Shown: positions 7,625 through 14,664 of the stretch, one piece after another
Layout: every line of letters starts with the position of its first letter
How positions within the stretch are numbered: the stretch's first letter is position 1
Assembly (NCBI RefSeq): GCF_015244675.1
Contig: NZ_JABCQO010000002.1
Span: 124,001-188,000 of the forward strand
DNA: 64,000 nt
Reading direction: 5' to 3'
From: Gluconobacter cerevisiae
Lineage (GTDB): Bacteria > Pseudomonadota > Alphaproteobacteria > Acetobacterales > Acetobacteraceae
Position numbers and translations under genes: made by a program
The notes under the pieces: model-generated
Seen by the model: only the letters and a program-made list of their open reading frames with translations
The model's database searches: none
What the model was told of the DNA's origin: nothing

Positions 7625-8466
7625 GCTGCTTGACTGTCCCTGCGGTCGAGACGCGAACGGGCCATCATCTGGCGCGCACGGCTTTCATGGATAGCGGCGC
7701 TGAGCCGGGTGAAAATGACGGCTGCAACACCGAGCGTGAAGCCGATCGTGCAGATCAGCAGCGGCCAGAGCATCATCATGGACATGGTGGGGGCGCCGGT
7801 CAGGGTGATGCTGTCGGGCTGGTGCAAGGTGTTCCACCACTGGACGCTGAACTTGATGATCGGAAGGTCGATCACACCGGCCAGAGCGAGGATCGCGGCG
7901 GCGCGCTGGCCGCGGGCGGGTTCGTCAAAGGCGCGGATCAGAGCGATGTGGCCGAGATAAAGAAAGAACAGCACCAGCATGGACGTCAGGCGCGCGTCCC
8001 AGACCCACCAGGTGCCCCACATCGGCTCGCCCCACAGTGAGCCGGTAATCAGGCACAAAGCGGCGGCGCAGGCACCGACGGGGCCGATTTCAATGGCGGC
8101 CAGATCCGCCAGCGGATGGCGCCACACCAACGAGAGTACACCGCAGATCGCAAGTCCGAGGTAGCAGGACGATGCCAGCCAAGCCATTGGGACATGCACA
8201 TACATGATGCGGACGGTGTCGCCCTGCTGCCAGTCGGCTGGGGCGATGAACAGGCCCCAGATGACGCCGACTACGAGAAACACGATCGCGCCACCAGTCA
8301 GCCAAGGCAGCAGCGTGCGCGCCAGACGCAGGAACTGCCCCGGATTGGCATAGCGATGGAGCAGGTTGGGGGTAGGGCGCACTGGGACACGGACCTCGGC
8401 AGAGTGGCAACGCGGCGATGGGTTCCCCGCGAAAGGTTCCCCATTGAAATAGTCCGAAGCAATCAT
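7621..8466 (-). CDS. ccmC: Heme handling protein CcmC
   Basis: CcmC presents heme to CcmE at the outer face of the inner membrane. It has six membrane helices and the tryptophan-rich motif WGTWWVWDARL near residues 150-160, with conserved histidines such as YVHVPMAW near 90-97. The usual protein is about 240-250 residues; the 281-residue reading has about 35 extra N-terminal residues, so the true start may be an internal GTG near 8385 just before the PTPNLLHRYANP segment. First gene of the leftward ccmCDEFGHI operon. The ABC subunits CcmA and CcmB are not in this window. Confidence 0.92.
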   Translation of the reverse strand: MIASDYFNGEPFAGNPSPRCHSAEVRVPVRPTPNLLHRYANPGQFLRLARTLLPWLTGGAIVFLVVGVIWGLFIAPADWQQGDTVRIMYVHVPMAWLASSCYLGLAICGVLSLVWRHPLADLAAIEIGPVGACAAALCLITGSLWGEPMWGTWWVWDARLTSMLVLFFLYLGHIALIRAFDEPARGQRAAAILALAGVIDLPIIKFSVQWWNTLHQPDSITLTGAPTMSMMMLWPLLICTIGFTLGVAAVIFTRLSAAIHESRARQMMARSRLDRRDSQAA

Positions 8467-8505
8467 ATTCGGAAGAGGCGCGTTGTCCCATTGTTCCGAT
8501 CACTG

Positions 8506-8533
8506 TTATCACGTTTCACGGAATTGAGCGCAA
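8506..8533 (-). promoter_or_regulatory. Candidate promoter of the ccm operon
   Basis: Reading leftward, TTGCGC (8533-8528) and TGATAA (8511-8506) are separated by 16 bases, about 40 bases before the ccmC start. Consensus match by eye. Confidence 0.38.
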
Positions 8534-8536
8534 AAT

Positions 8537-8571
8537 GCCCCAAGGGCGGCTTTTGGGGCGACCCTTGGGGC
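8537..8571. repeat. 10-bp inverted repeat between ccmC and the EVE gene
   Basis: GCCCCAAGGG (8537-8546) and CCCTTGGGGC (8562-8571) are perfect inverted repeats with a 15-base loop that contains a further GGGGC. The repeat lies directly upstream of the candidate ccm promoter and 24 bases before the EVE gene start. It could be an operator, or an RNA hairpin in the EVE leader. No U-tract follows. Confidence 0.45.
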
Positions 8572-8594
8572 GGCCTTTGTGGCGGGAGTGAGAG

Positions 8595-9014
8595 ATGGCT
8601 TTCTGGCTGGTGAAATCGGAACCCGAGGCGTTCTCATGGGCGCAGCAGGTCCAGAATGGCGTCGAGCCGTGGACGGGCGTACGCAACTATCAGGCACGCA
8701 ACAATCTTGCGGCGATGAAGATCGGCGATCTGGCGTTTTTCTACCATTCCGTCAGCGAGAAACGGATTGTGGGCGTGGTGGAAGTCGTGCGGGAAGCTTA
8801 TCCAGACCCGACTGCGGATGATCCGCGCTGGGTCTGTGTGGATGTGAAGGCGATGGGGGCTTTTGGACGTCCCGTGAGCCTCGCCGAGATCAAGGCCGAT
8901 CCGGCTCTGGCGGATATGGCGCTGCTCAAGCAGTCCAGACTGTCCGTGGCGCCGGTAACGGAGGAGGAGTTCCGTCACCTGACGCAGATCGGTGGATGGG
9001 TACGTCTCTCTTAG
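8595..9014 (+). CDS. EVE domain protein
   Basis: A 139-residue single-domain protein starting MAFWLVKSEPEAFSW, the hallmark opening of EVE proteins. It continues with WTGVRNYQARN (about 26-36), MKIGDLAFFYHS (41-52) and the C-terminal LLKQSRLSVAPVTEEEF. EVE belongs to the PUA-like fold and is thought to read modified bases in DNA or RNA; many bacterial copies are housekeeping genes of unknown role. GGGAG is 9 bases upstream of the ATG. It is divergent from ccmC and convergent with the following exported protein, with no defense genes nearby, so a housekeeping role is more likely than a defense role. Confidence 0.92.
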   Translation: MAFWLVKSEPEAFSWAQQVQNGVEPWTGVRNYQARNNLAAMKIGDLAFFYHSVSEKRIVGVVEVVREAYPDPTADDPRWVCVDVKAMGAFGRPVSLAEIKADPALADMALLKQSRLSVAPVTEEEFRHLTQIGGWVRLS

Positions 9015-9036
9015 TGAATGGGCTTAGTGAATGGGA
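9011..9036. repeat. 13-bp tandem duplication at convergent gene ends
   Basis: Positions 9011-9023 and 9024-9036 are identical except for the last base (unit TTAGTGAATGGGC/A). The first copy holds the EVE stop codon and the second the stop of the opposite-strand exported protein. Confidence 0.8.
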
Positions 9037-9542
9037 GAGGCGTCACCGTTGACGAGGATGTTCGTCTGGCCATTGACTGGATGACCGGCATAGCTCGTCG
9101 GTGAGTCTTCGTCTTCATAAGGCGACTGTACAGGGGCGTTGAACTTTACCGGCATGCCGAACAGCGTGAAATGGGACGGCAGGTTGTTGGGGCCGTTGGT
9201 TTTCTGCTGTGCGTTCGGACCGGGCATGCCGACTGGCAGATGCGTCCGCACCCGATCGCTATAGCTGGCGAGGGCAGTTTCCGAGTCTTCCACTTCTGTG
9301 TAGCCATGCGGCGGAGGTGGGGCGCCTTCATCGGGGAGAGCTGCCGTCTGTGCCGGGGTCAGCGACTTCGCTGGTGCGCCCACGATCTGCCCCGAGGTCG
9401 GGCCCATCTGCGGCAGGTTGGCCGTCCCGTGAGAGGCGTGATGGTGACTGTGATTCGGGGCGGCAAAAGCCGGAGAAACGGCCGGAACGAGGAGGCTGGC
9501 TGCCAGCGGCGCAGACAGGATCAAGCGCGATAATGCGGTCAT
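9024..9542 (-). CDS. Exported protein of unknown function, His/Pro-rich
   Basis: A 172-residue protein with a clear signal peptide (MTALSRLILSAPLAASLL, probable cleavage after AFA near residue 27). Then comes a His-rich stretch (HSHHHASH) and a proline-rich, low-complexity body with no domain I recognise. The His cluster could bind metal, but this is speculation. An upstream in-frame start at 9734 exists, but the start at 9542 is preferred because AGGAG lies 10 bases before it and it begins the signal peptide. Confidence 0.65.
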   Translation of the reverse strand: MTALSRLILSAPLAASLLVPAVSPAFAAPNHSHHHASHGTANLPQMGPTSGQIVGAPAKSLTPAQTAALPDEGAPPPPHGYTEVEDSETALASYSDRVRTHLPVGMPGPNAQQKTNGPNNLPSHFTLFGMPVKFNAPVQSPYEDEDSPTSYAGHPVNGQTNILVNGDASPIH

Positions 9543-9696
9543 TGGTGTAATTCTCCTCACCCCGACGGTGCTCGTCCGGATAGTTGGCCCGGGTAGTCTT
9601 CTGGCGTCGATATCCCCATGATGGTGCCATGTTAGGATATGAAACCTGCTATCCGGTAAACGGTTTCGGGTCTTACGAACAGGAGTTTTGATCGTC

Positions 9697-10536
9697 ATGA
9701 CCTCAGTGAATGACACGCAGCTTCCGACCAGCAATTTCGCCTCGACGGCGCTGGACGGGGATTCCCTTGCACAGCTTCAGTCGGTTCTTGAAAAGGTGGA
9801 GCAGGGCCGTGGGGTTCTTGTGCGTCTGGCCGACCTGATGGGCGGCGCGGTCGGGCAGGCCGCGCGACTCGGTATGCAGGGACTCGGGCTGGCACCATCA
9901 GTGCAGGAAAAATTCCACAAGACGGCAGAAGTCGCCATCGAACGGGCGTTCCGTGTGGCTGTTTTGGGTATCGACAACGATGCGCCCGCTCCGCGTGATC
10001 CGATGCGCGAGAATCTGGGGCAGGCCGCCGTGGCTGTCTCAGGTGCGCTTGGTGGCTTCGGGGGAATTTTCGGTCTTGCGCCGGATATCGGCTTCACGAC
10101 GCTGACCATCATGCGCGAAATCGCCCGCATTGCGCGCGAGGAAGGCGAGGATCTGCGTAACGAAGACACGCGCCGGGCGTGTCTGGAAGTCTTTGCGCTG
10201 CGTAGTTTCCCGGCGCGCCAGAGCGACGAGGAAGGTGAACTGGGCTTCTTCTCGGCGCGTGCGCTGCTGCGGGGACGCCCCATCGTGATGCTGATGGCAG
10301 AAGTGGCGTCGCATTACGGAATCGGCCTGTCGCGCAAGTTCGCGTTGCAGATGGTGCCAGTGGCGGGGGCTTTGTGCGGGGCGTCGCTCAACACGGCATT
10401 TCTGGCGCATTACCGGGCGCTGGCGCGGGCCCATTTCACGATCCGTCGTCTGGAACGCACCCATGGGCTGGCCGTTAAGGAGGCTGCTGCCGACCTGCGT
10501 GCAGGGGGAATGGGCACGTCTGAAACATTTTCCTGA
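9697..10536 (+). CDS. EcsC family protein
   Basis: A 279-residue protein from the ATG at 9697; a TTG nine bases upstream is too close to the AGGAG at 9681-9685. It shows the EcsC pattern: a helical N-terminal region, then GQAAVAVSGALGGFGGIFGLAPDIGFTT (about 110-137) with IMREIARIAREEGEDL directly after. A C-terminal glycine-rich amphipathic region (VPVAGALCGASLN) leads into the tail. EcsC proteins are associated with membranes and often with ABC transporters or proteases, but their biochemical role is not known. Transcribed on its own strand toward the MAPEG gene 27 bases downstream. Confidence 0.82.
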   Translation: MTSVNDTQLPTSNFASTALDGDSLAQLQSVLEKVEQGRGVLVRLADLMGGAVGQAARLGMQGLGLAPSVQEKFHKTAEVAIERAFRVAVLGIDNDAPAPRDPMRENLGQAAVAVSGALGGFGGIFGLAPDIGFTTLTIMREIARIAREEGEDLRNEDTRRACLEVFALRSFPARQSDEEGELGFFSARALLRGRPIVMLMAEVASHYGIGLSRKFALQMVPVAGALCGASLNTAFLAHYRALARAHFTIRRLERTHGLAVKEAAADLRAGGMGTSETFS

Positions 10537-10563
10537 TTTTCAGGACTTCCCGGAGAAACGCGC

Positions 10564-10953
10564 ATGCCGATCGGTCTTGTCTGGCTTGGATGGACACTGG
10601 TGCTGGCGTTCGTTCAGCTTTTGCTGACCGCGGCAGCCTGTCGGCAGCAGGACGGATTGCAATGGGCTACTGGCAACCGTGATGGCGAGCCGCCCCGTTA
10701 CACCGGAGTGGCGGCCCGTCTGAAACGGGCGCAGGCCAATCTGGCGGAGACACTGCCGATCTTCATCGGCGCAGTTCTGCTGGCATGGGTGTCGGGCCGT
10801 TACAGCCCACTAACAGGCTGGGGTGCAGGAATGTATTTCCTGACGCGCGCGATCTATATCCCAGCCTATGCTTTTGGCTGGGATATAGTCCGCAGTTTGA
10901 TCTGGGGCGTCTCGATGGCTGGGTTGCTGCTGGTGCTGATCAGTCTGCTGTAA
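10564..10953 (+). CDS. MAPEG family membrane protein
   Basis: A 129-residue integral membrane protein with four predicted helices, the MAPEG architecture. The family motif is visible as RLKRAQANLAETLPIF (residues 57-72), where the Arg and Glu contact glutathione in the eukaryotic enzymes, and the FLTRAIYIPAYAFG segment near 97-110. Bacterial relatives are of uncertain activity; glutathione-dependent detoxification is only an inference. Its end overlaps the convergent small membrane protein by 14 bases. Confidence 0.87.
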   Translation: MPIGLVWLGWTLVLAFVQLLLTAAACRQQDGLQWATGNRDGEPPRYTGVAARLKRAQANLAETLPIFIGAVLLAWVSGRYSPLTGWGAGMYFLTRAIYIPAYAFGWDIVRSLIWGVSMAGLLLVLISLL

Positions 10954-11143
10954 GTGACGCTTCGGTCATGGACGGGGGCTCGACGCCTTTGCGCATCACC
11001 CATAGATCTATGAGCGCTGAAATGACCAGACAGGTCGCACTGACTTTGGCCAGAACCATCAACAGGCCATGTATTTCAGGCATCAGCAGTCGCAAAACGC
11101 CGAGAATGACGAGAATGATGGCGTAAATGAAGGCAAGCGGCAC
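10940..11143 (-). CDS. Small two-helix membrane protein of unknown function
   Basis: A 67-residue protein with two hydrophobic segments (about 3-19 and 27-47) joined by a short loop, and a polar tail. I do not recognise a family. The 14-base tail overlap with the MAPEG gene on the other strand and hydrophobic composition support it as a real gene, but it could be spurious. An in-frame upstream GGGAGACC sequence lies just before the ATG. Confidence 0.5.
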   Translation of the reverse strand: MPLAFIYAIILVILGVLRLLMPEIHGLLMVLAKVSATCLVISALIDLWVMRKGVEPPSMTEASLTAD

Positions 11144-11176
11144 GGGTGGTCTCCCTGAAGATAGCCCCCCTTTACC

Positions 11177-11938
11177 ATGATCGCTGTTCCCACAGCCATG
11201 AATTCGCGTGACGCGGCCGGGGATGCTACGGTTCAGGAAACGGGTAAAGACTGTGTCATCATGGACGAGATAACGCCGGACCTGCTGCTTCAGGCTTATG
11301 CATCGGGGATTTTCCCCATGGCCCCGGACGCGGAAAGCACAGAACTGACATGGTATCTGCCAGAAGAGCGCGGAATCATGCCGTTAGACGGAATGTACGT
11401 TCCGAAAAAGCTCATGCGTCTCGTGATGTCGGGCAAAATGGCGGTGACGGCGGACCGGGTGTTCGATGACGTCATGCTCGCCTGTGCAGAAGCTGCTCCG
11501 GGGCGTGAGACGACATGGATCAGCGCGCGTATTCGCAGCCTTTATGGTGATCTGCACCGTCAGGGAAACGCCCATTCCATCGAAGTCTGGGATGGCGAGG
11601 CGCTGGTTGGCGGCCTGTATGGCGTGTCGCTGCGAGGGGCTTTTTTCGGCGAGAGCATGTTTTCGCGGGAACGTGATGCTTCTAAGGTGGCTCTGGTCCA
11701 TCTTGTCGCAGGGCTGCGACAGGGGCGATACACGCTGCTGGATACGCAATACACCACACCTCATCTGACGGGGCTGGGTGGGATTGGTATTTCGGCGGAG
11801 GATTATCAGTCCCTGCTTCATCAGGCGCTGACCGTGCGTGCGGTCTGGCCTGACGATTTCAGCCTTCAGGCCCTGCGTGAATCCATTGCGTCCCTGCGTG
11901 CGCTTCCCGGGCGCGCGCCTGCCGGAGATCCGCCATGA
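11177..11938 (+). CDS. aat: Leucyl/phenylalanyl-tRNA--protein transferase
   Basis: Transfers Leu or Phe from aminoacyl-tRNA to N-terminal Arg or Lys of proteins, marking them for ClpS/ClpAP. The typical opening ITPDLLLQAYASGIFPMA is present, followed by the core LYGVSLRGAFFGESMFS and ASKVAL segments and DTQYTTPHL. The 253-residue version begins at 11177, but the family usually starts only a few residues before ITP. The ATG at 11261 (225 residues) is therefore at least as likely; neither has a good ribosome binding site. Overlaps the next gene by 4 bases. Confidence 0.94.
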   Translation: MIAVPTAMNSRDAAGDATVQETGKDCVIMDEITPDLLLQAYASGIFPMAPDAESTELTWYLPEERGIMPLDGMYVPKKLMRLVMSGKMAVTADRVFDDVMLACAEAAPGRETTWISARIRSLYGDLHRQGNAHSIEVWDGEALVGGLYGVSLRGAFFGESMFSRERDASKVALVHLVAGLRQGRYTLLDTQYTTPHLTGLGGIGISAEDYQSLLHQALTVRAVWPDDFSLQALRESIASLRALPGRAPAGDPP

Positions 11939-12855
11939 CTGTTTTTACGCGCCCTGTTTTTCCGAGCGCCGTGCCGCTCGGCCTGCTTATGGCTGGTCTG
12001 TCTGTGATGACACCGGCCCATGCGGACGATCATCCCCGGCTGACGCCGACGCGGGATGTCACGGTCGTGTATGAGCTTTCCACCCCTTCGAGTGCGGCGA
12101 AAGGCCGTCCCGATACCGTCAAGGTGGCGTTCTCGGGCGCTGGTGACCTGTTACGGATCGATTCGCAGGACGGCAACGGGGTGACGATTCTTGATCGCCC
12201 GGCGCAGCAGGTCACGCTCGTGATGATGAAGCAGCAGGTCTATACGCGCCTTCATCCAAGCCACGGTCTGCACAATCCTTTCATGCTCGATCTGGATATG
12301 CAGTACACGGCCGCCGGTCATGACACGGTGGCGGGAGTGGCGTGCGATCGCTGGACCATTCAGAGCAGCCATGGCAGGGCCAGCGCCTGTGTGACATCGG
12401 ATGGTGTCATTCTGGCTGAAAACGGCGTGGATGCGGACGGCGTGGAAGGCTCCATCAAGGCGCTTTCGGTTTCCTATCAGGACATCCCGTCTTCCACATT
12501 CGAGCCGCCGGCAGGATTTCATATGCTGGAGCCGAAAATGCGTCCGGCCCATCAGAGTCAGGCGGGGAGTGCGACGCCCTCTCCGGTGCCGGAAGCCTCG
12601 GGCACAGATATGAAGACGACGACGCACGAAGCCGCGACGTCCGATGTGCCGGATTCAGACACGCCCGTTCTCGGGGACAGGGATACGCCCGCGCCGGCAA
12701 CGACTATGCCGGGCGCGCATACGACGTTACTGCCGGGACAGACTGCTCAGCCTGATACGACGCAGCCGTCCGTCTCTAACGATTCTTCGGGGGATGGCTC
12801 CGTGTCTGCGCCTGATCAGCCGCCGAGTGGTCCGGCCGATGGAAACCACAAATGA
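11935..12855 (+). CDS. Exported protein with Thr/Pro-rich tail, paralogue of the next gene
   Basis: A 306-residue protein with a signal peptide (cleavage likely near AHA at 29-31). The domain at about 35-200 contains VTVVYELSTP, LLRIDSQDGNGVTILDRPAQQVTLVM, GVACDRWTI and FEPPAGFHMLE. This resembles the DUF4412-type beta-rich exported proteins that use a 'modified tag, bound to cleaved cofactor' architecture of unknown role; the assignment is tentative. The last 100 residues are low complexity (Thr, Pro, Ser, Ala), likely disordered. Its ATG overlaps the aat stop, and its own stop overlaps the following related gene. Confidence 0.7.
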   Translation: MTVFTRPVFPSAVPLGLLMAGLSVMTPAHADDHPRLTPTRDVTVVYELSTPSSAAKGRPDTVKVAFSGAGDLLRIDSQDGNGVTILDRPAQQVTLVMMKQQVYTRLHPSHGLHNPFMLDLDMQYTAAGHDTVAGVACDRWTIQSSHGRASACVTSDGVILAENGVDADGVEGSIKALSVSYQDIPSSTFEPPAGFHMLEPKMRPAHQSQAGSATPSPVPEASGTDMKTTTHEAATSDVPDSDTPVLGDRDTPAPATTMPGAHTTLLPGQTAQPDTTQPSVSNDSSGDGSVSAPDQPPSGPADGNHK

Positions 12856-13466
12856 GAATGATGCTGCTGCGTGCTGTCGGAACAGCGGCCTGTCTGTTGA
12901 CGGGGGCTGTTGCTGGAGTTGCCGCCAGAGCGGATGTGTCGTCGGGACCGGTTCAGGCCCAAGCACAGATTACGGCTCCGCTCGTGACGCCGCTTCATGA
13001 TGCCGATATCGATTATGTCCTGACAGAGCCTGCGGGACAGCATCTGCATCAGCGGATGCGCTGGACGTCCGCTTTATGGCGTCAGCGGATCGAGCCCGAA
13101 GGGTCGGCTACGATCATGCTGACGGATTACCGCTCCCATATCCTGATGGTGCTGGACGGTACGAAGCGCACTGCCACGGTCATGCCCGCGCCGGGTGCAG
13201 GCTTTGCCGCCCCCGGAACCCCCGCTGCCGGATCATGGCGCAGAATGGGGCAGGGTAGGATTGCTGGGGAAGCCTGCACGATCTGGGAAAGCACGGACAC
13301 TGATCGTCACCCGACCATCTTCTGTTACACGGATGACGGGTTGATGCTGGGGGCGGTTCACGACGGAAAGCCGGTTGTGGAAGCGGTCTCGGTCAGCCGT
13401 TCTCCGCAGCCGATCGACGTTTTCGACCCGCCGCCGGGCTATCGCCGGGTCGAATCGCCGCACTGA
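12852..13466 (+). CDS. Exported protein, second member of a tandem related pair
   Basis: A 204-residue exported protein with a signal peptide of about 26 residues. It shares with the upstream gene the order of elements: an initial strand (DADIDYVLTEPAG), a lipid- or ligand-contact style strand run (QRIEPEGSATIMLTDYRSHILMVLD), a mid-domain cysteine (GEACTIWES) and the ending DVFDPPPGYRRVE. It lacks the Thr/Pro tail. The two genes overlap by 4 bases and look like an old duplication. Function is unknown. Confidence 0.68.
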   Translation: MRMMLLRAVGTAACLLTGAVAGVAARADVSSGPVQAQAQITAPLVTPLHDADIDYVLTEPAGQHLHQRMRWTSALWRQRIEPEGSATIMLTDYRSHILMVLDGTKRTATVMPAPGAGFAAPGTPAAGSWRRMGQGRIAGEACTIWESTDTDRHPTIFCYTDDGLMLGAVHDGKPVVEAVSVSRSPQPIDVFDPPPGYRRVESPH

Positions 13467-13572
13467 GGGACGTTCTCCGGGATGAAGCTGCTGTCTGTTA
13501 CAATTTGTCCGGCTCCTGCCATGATTGACGCCTCTTGCTGCCATTTTCAGCAGGCATGATATTTCTCATGGA

Positions 13573-13602
13573 CAGAAGAGCCCGTTTTGACAGGCTCTTC
13601 TG
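13573..13602. repeat. 10-bp hairpin in the leader of the Gly/Tyr/Pro-rich protein
   Basis: CAGAAGAGCC (13573-13582) pairs perfectly with 13593-13602 across a 10-base loop. It lies 28 bases upstream of the chosen ATG at 13631. There is no U-run directly after it, so it could be a factor-assisted terminator of the upstream pair or a leader structure. Confidence 0.5.
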
Positions 13603-13630
13603 CTCCACGTGTTTCGAGGAGAAAGATGCC

Positions 13631-14038
13631 ATGCGTCGCATCACACGTGCAGTTCTTATGGCCGCTCCGCTGCTGATCGGTTCCGCAGTTGTCCCGAATG
13701 CTATCGTGCCGCAGGCACAGGCTCACTGGCATGGTGGCGGTCCGGGATATGGTCCGGGCTATTATGGTCGCGGCTATGGATATGGCGCCCCCCCGGGCGG
13801 TTGGCGCGGTGGTGGCTGGCGTGGCGGGTATCATAACCACTCTGGCGCCATTGTCGGCGGCATTCTGGGCGGGCTGGCTCTGGGAGCCGTCGGTGGTGCT
13901 CTTCTGGCGCAGCCTTATGGTCCGCCGCCGCCACCTCCCCCGCCGCAGGTGGTTTATGCTCCGCCGCCGGTCATCTATGCGCCTCCGCCGCCAGTGGTTT
14001 ACGGACCGCCGCCTGTTGTGATGTATCCGGGATACTGA
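13631..14038 (+). CDS. Exported Gly/Tyr/Pro-rich low-complexity protein
   Basis: A 135-residue protein: signal peptide (residues 1-30, ending AQA), then a Gly/Tyr-rich stretch with repeated GYG and WRGG units. A short hydrophobic glycine-zipper-like segment (AIVGGILGGLALGAVGGALL) is followed by a tail of PPPP and VVYAPPP repeats. Such proteins are often outer-membrane or surface linked in this lineage, but no function is known. The start at 13631 is chosen because GAGGAG lies about 10 bases upstream and it begins the signal peptide. Confidence 0.72.
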   Translation: MRRITRAVLMAAPLLIGSAVVPNAIVPQAQAHWHGGGPGYGPGYYGRGYGYGAPPGGWRGGGWRGGYHNHSGAIVGGILGGLALGAVGGALLAQPYGPPPPPPPPQVVYAPPPVIYAPPPPVVYGPPPVVMYPGY

Positions 14039-14101
14039 TCCCGGAATACTGAACGGTTTTCGTCCGGTTTGCCTTGATCGGATCGGACGGGTCGGGCAAT
14101 C

Positions 14102-14605
14102 ATGCCGGTTATGACCGTTTCTTCACAGAATACAGACCTGCAACCGGGTAACCGGGCGCCAGATTTTACGCTTCCCGCTTCTGCCGGGCGCACTGTCAGC
14201 AGTGCTGCACTGAGCGGGAAGCCCTATCTGCTGTATTTCTACCCGAAAGCCGACACACCCGGCTGTACGACGCAGGCTTGTGGCCTTCAGGAGGTCCTGC
14301 CTGCATTCGATGCCGAGGGTCTGACGATCATCGGCGTGAGCCCCGACCCGGTGGCGAAAATTGAAAAATTCGCCACGAAATATGGTCTGAAGTTCCCGCT
14401 GGCCTCGGACGAAGACCATACGGTTGCCGAGGCTTACGGAACTTGGGTCGAGAAATCCATGTATGGCCGGACCTACATGGGAATGGAGCGCAGTTCTTTT
14501 CTGGTGGATGACCAGGGTGTCATCCGGAGCGTGTGGCGCAAGGTAAAACCCGCGACACATGCCGCTCTGGTGGCAGAAGCTTTCCGGAACCTTTCGGAAG
14601 CCTGA
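14102..14605 (+). CDS. bcp: Thioredoxin-dependent peroxiredoxin (BCP/PrxQ)
   Basis: Reduces hydrogen peroxide and organic hydroperoxides in the cytoplasm. The 167-residue protein has the APDFTLP opening (19-25), and the catalytic motif FYPKADTPGCTTQAC, in which Cys55 is the peroxidatic and Cys60 the resolving residue, the atypical two-cysteine PrxQ arrangement. The conserved Arg near SSFLVDD and the GTWVEKSMYGRTYMG segment also fit. No signal peptide. The gene may start at the ATG at 14111 (MTVSS) instead. Confidence 0.95.
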   Translation: MPVMTVSSQNTDLQPGNRAPDFTLPASAGRTVSSAALSGKPYLLYFYPKADTPGCTTQACGLQEVLPAFDAEGLTIIGVSPDPVAKIEKFATKYGLKFPLASDEDHTVAEAYGTWVEKSMYGRTYMGMERSSFLVDDQGVIRSVWRKVKPATHAALVAEAFRNLSEA

Positions 14606-14664
14606 GGGCTTATACCCCCAACTCTCACGAGGGAGACAGGCCGGAAACGCGCCGATGACCGTCT

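Noticed and set aside
8595-9014. EVE protein as part of a defense island
   Set aside because: No restriction, nuclease or mobile genes are nearby; the surroundings are cytochrome maturation and housekeeping genes.
13740-14030. Gly/Tyr/Pro codon repeats as a CRISPR or tandem repeat array
   Set aside because: The repeats are irregular and explained by a low-complexity coding region with signal peptide.
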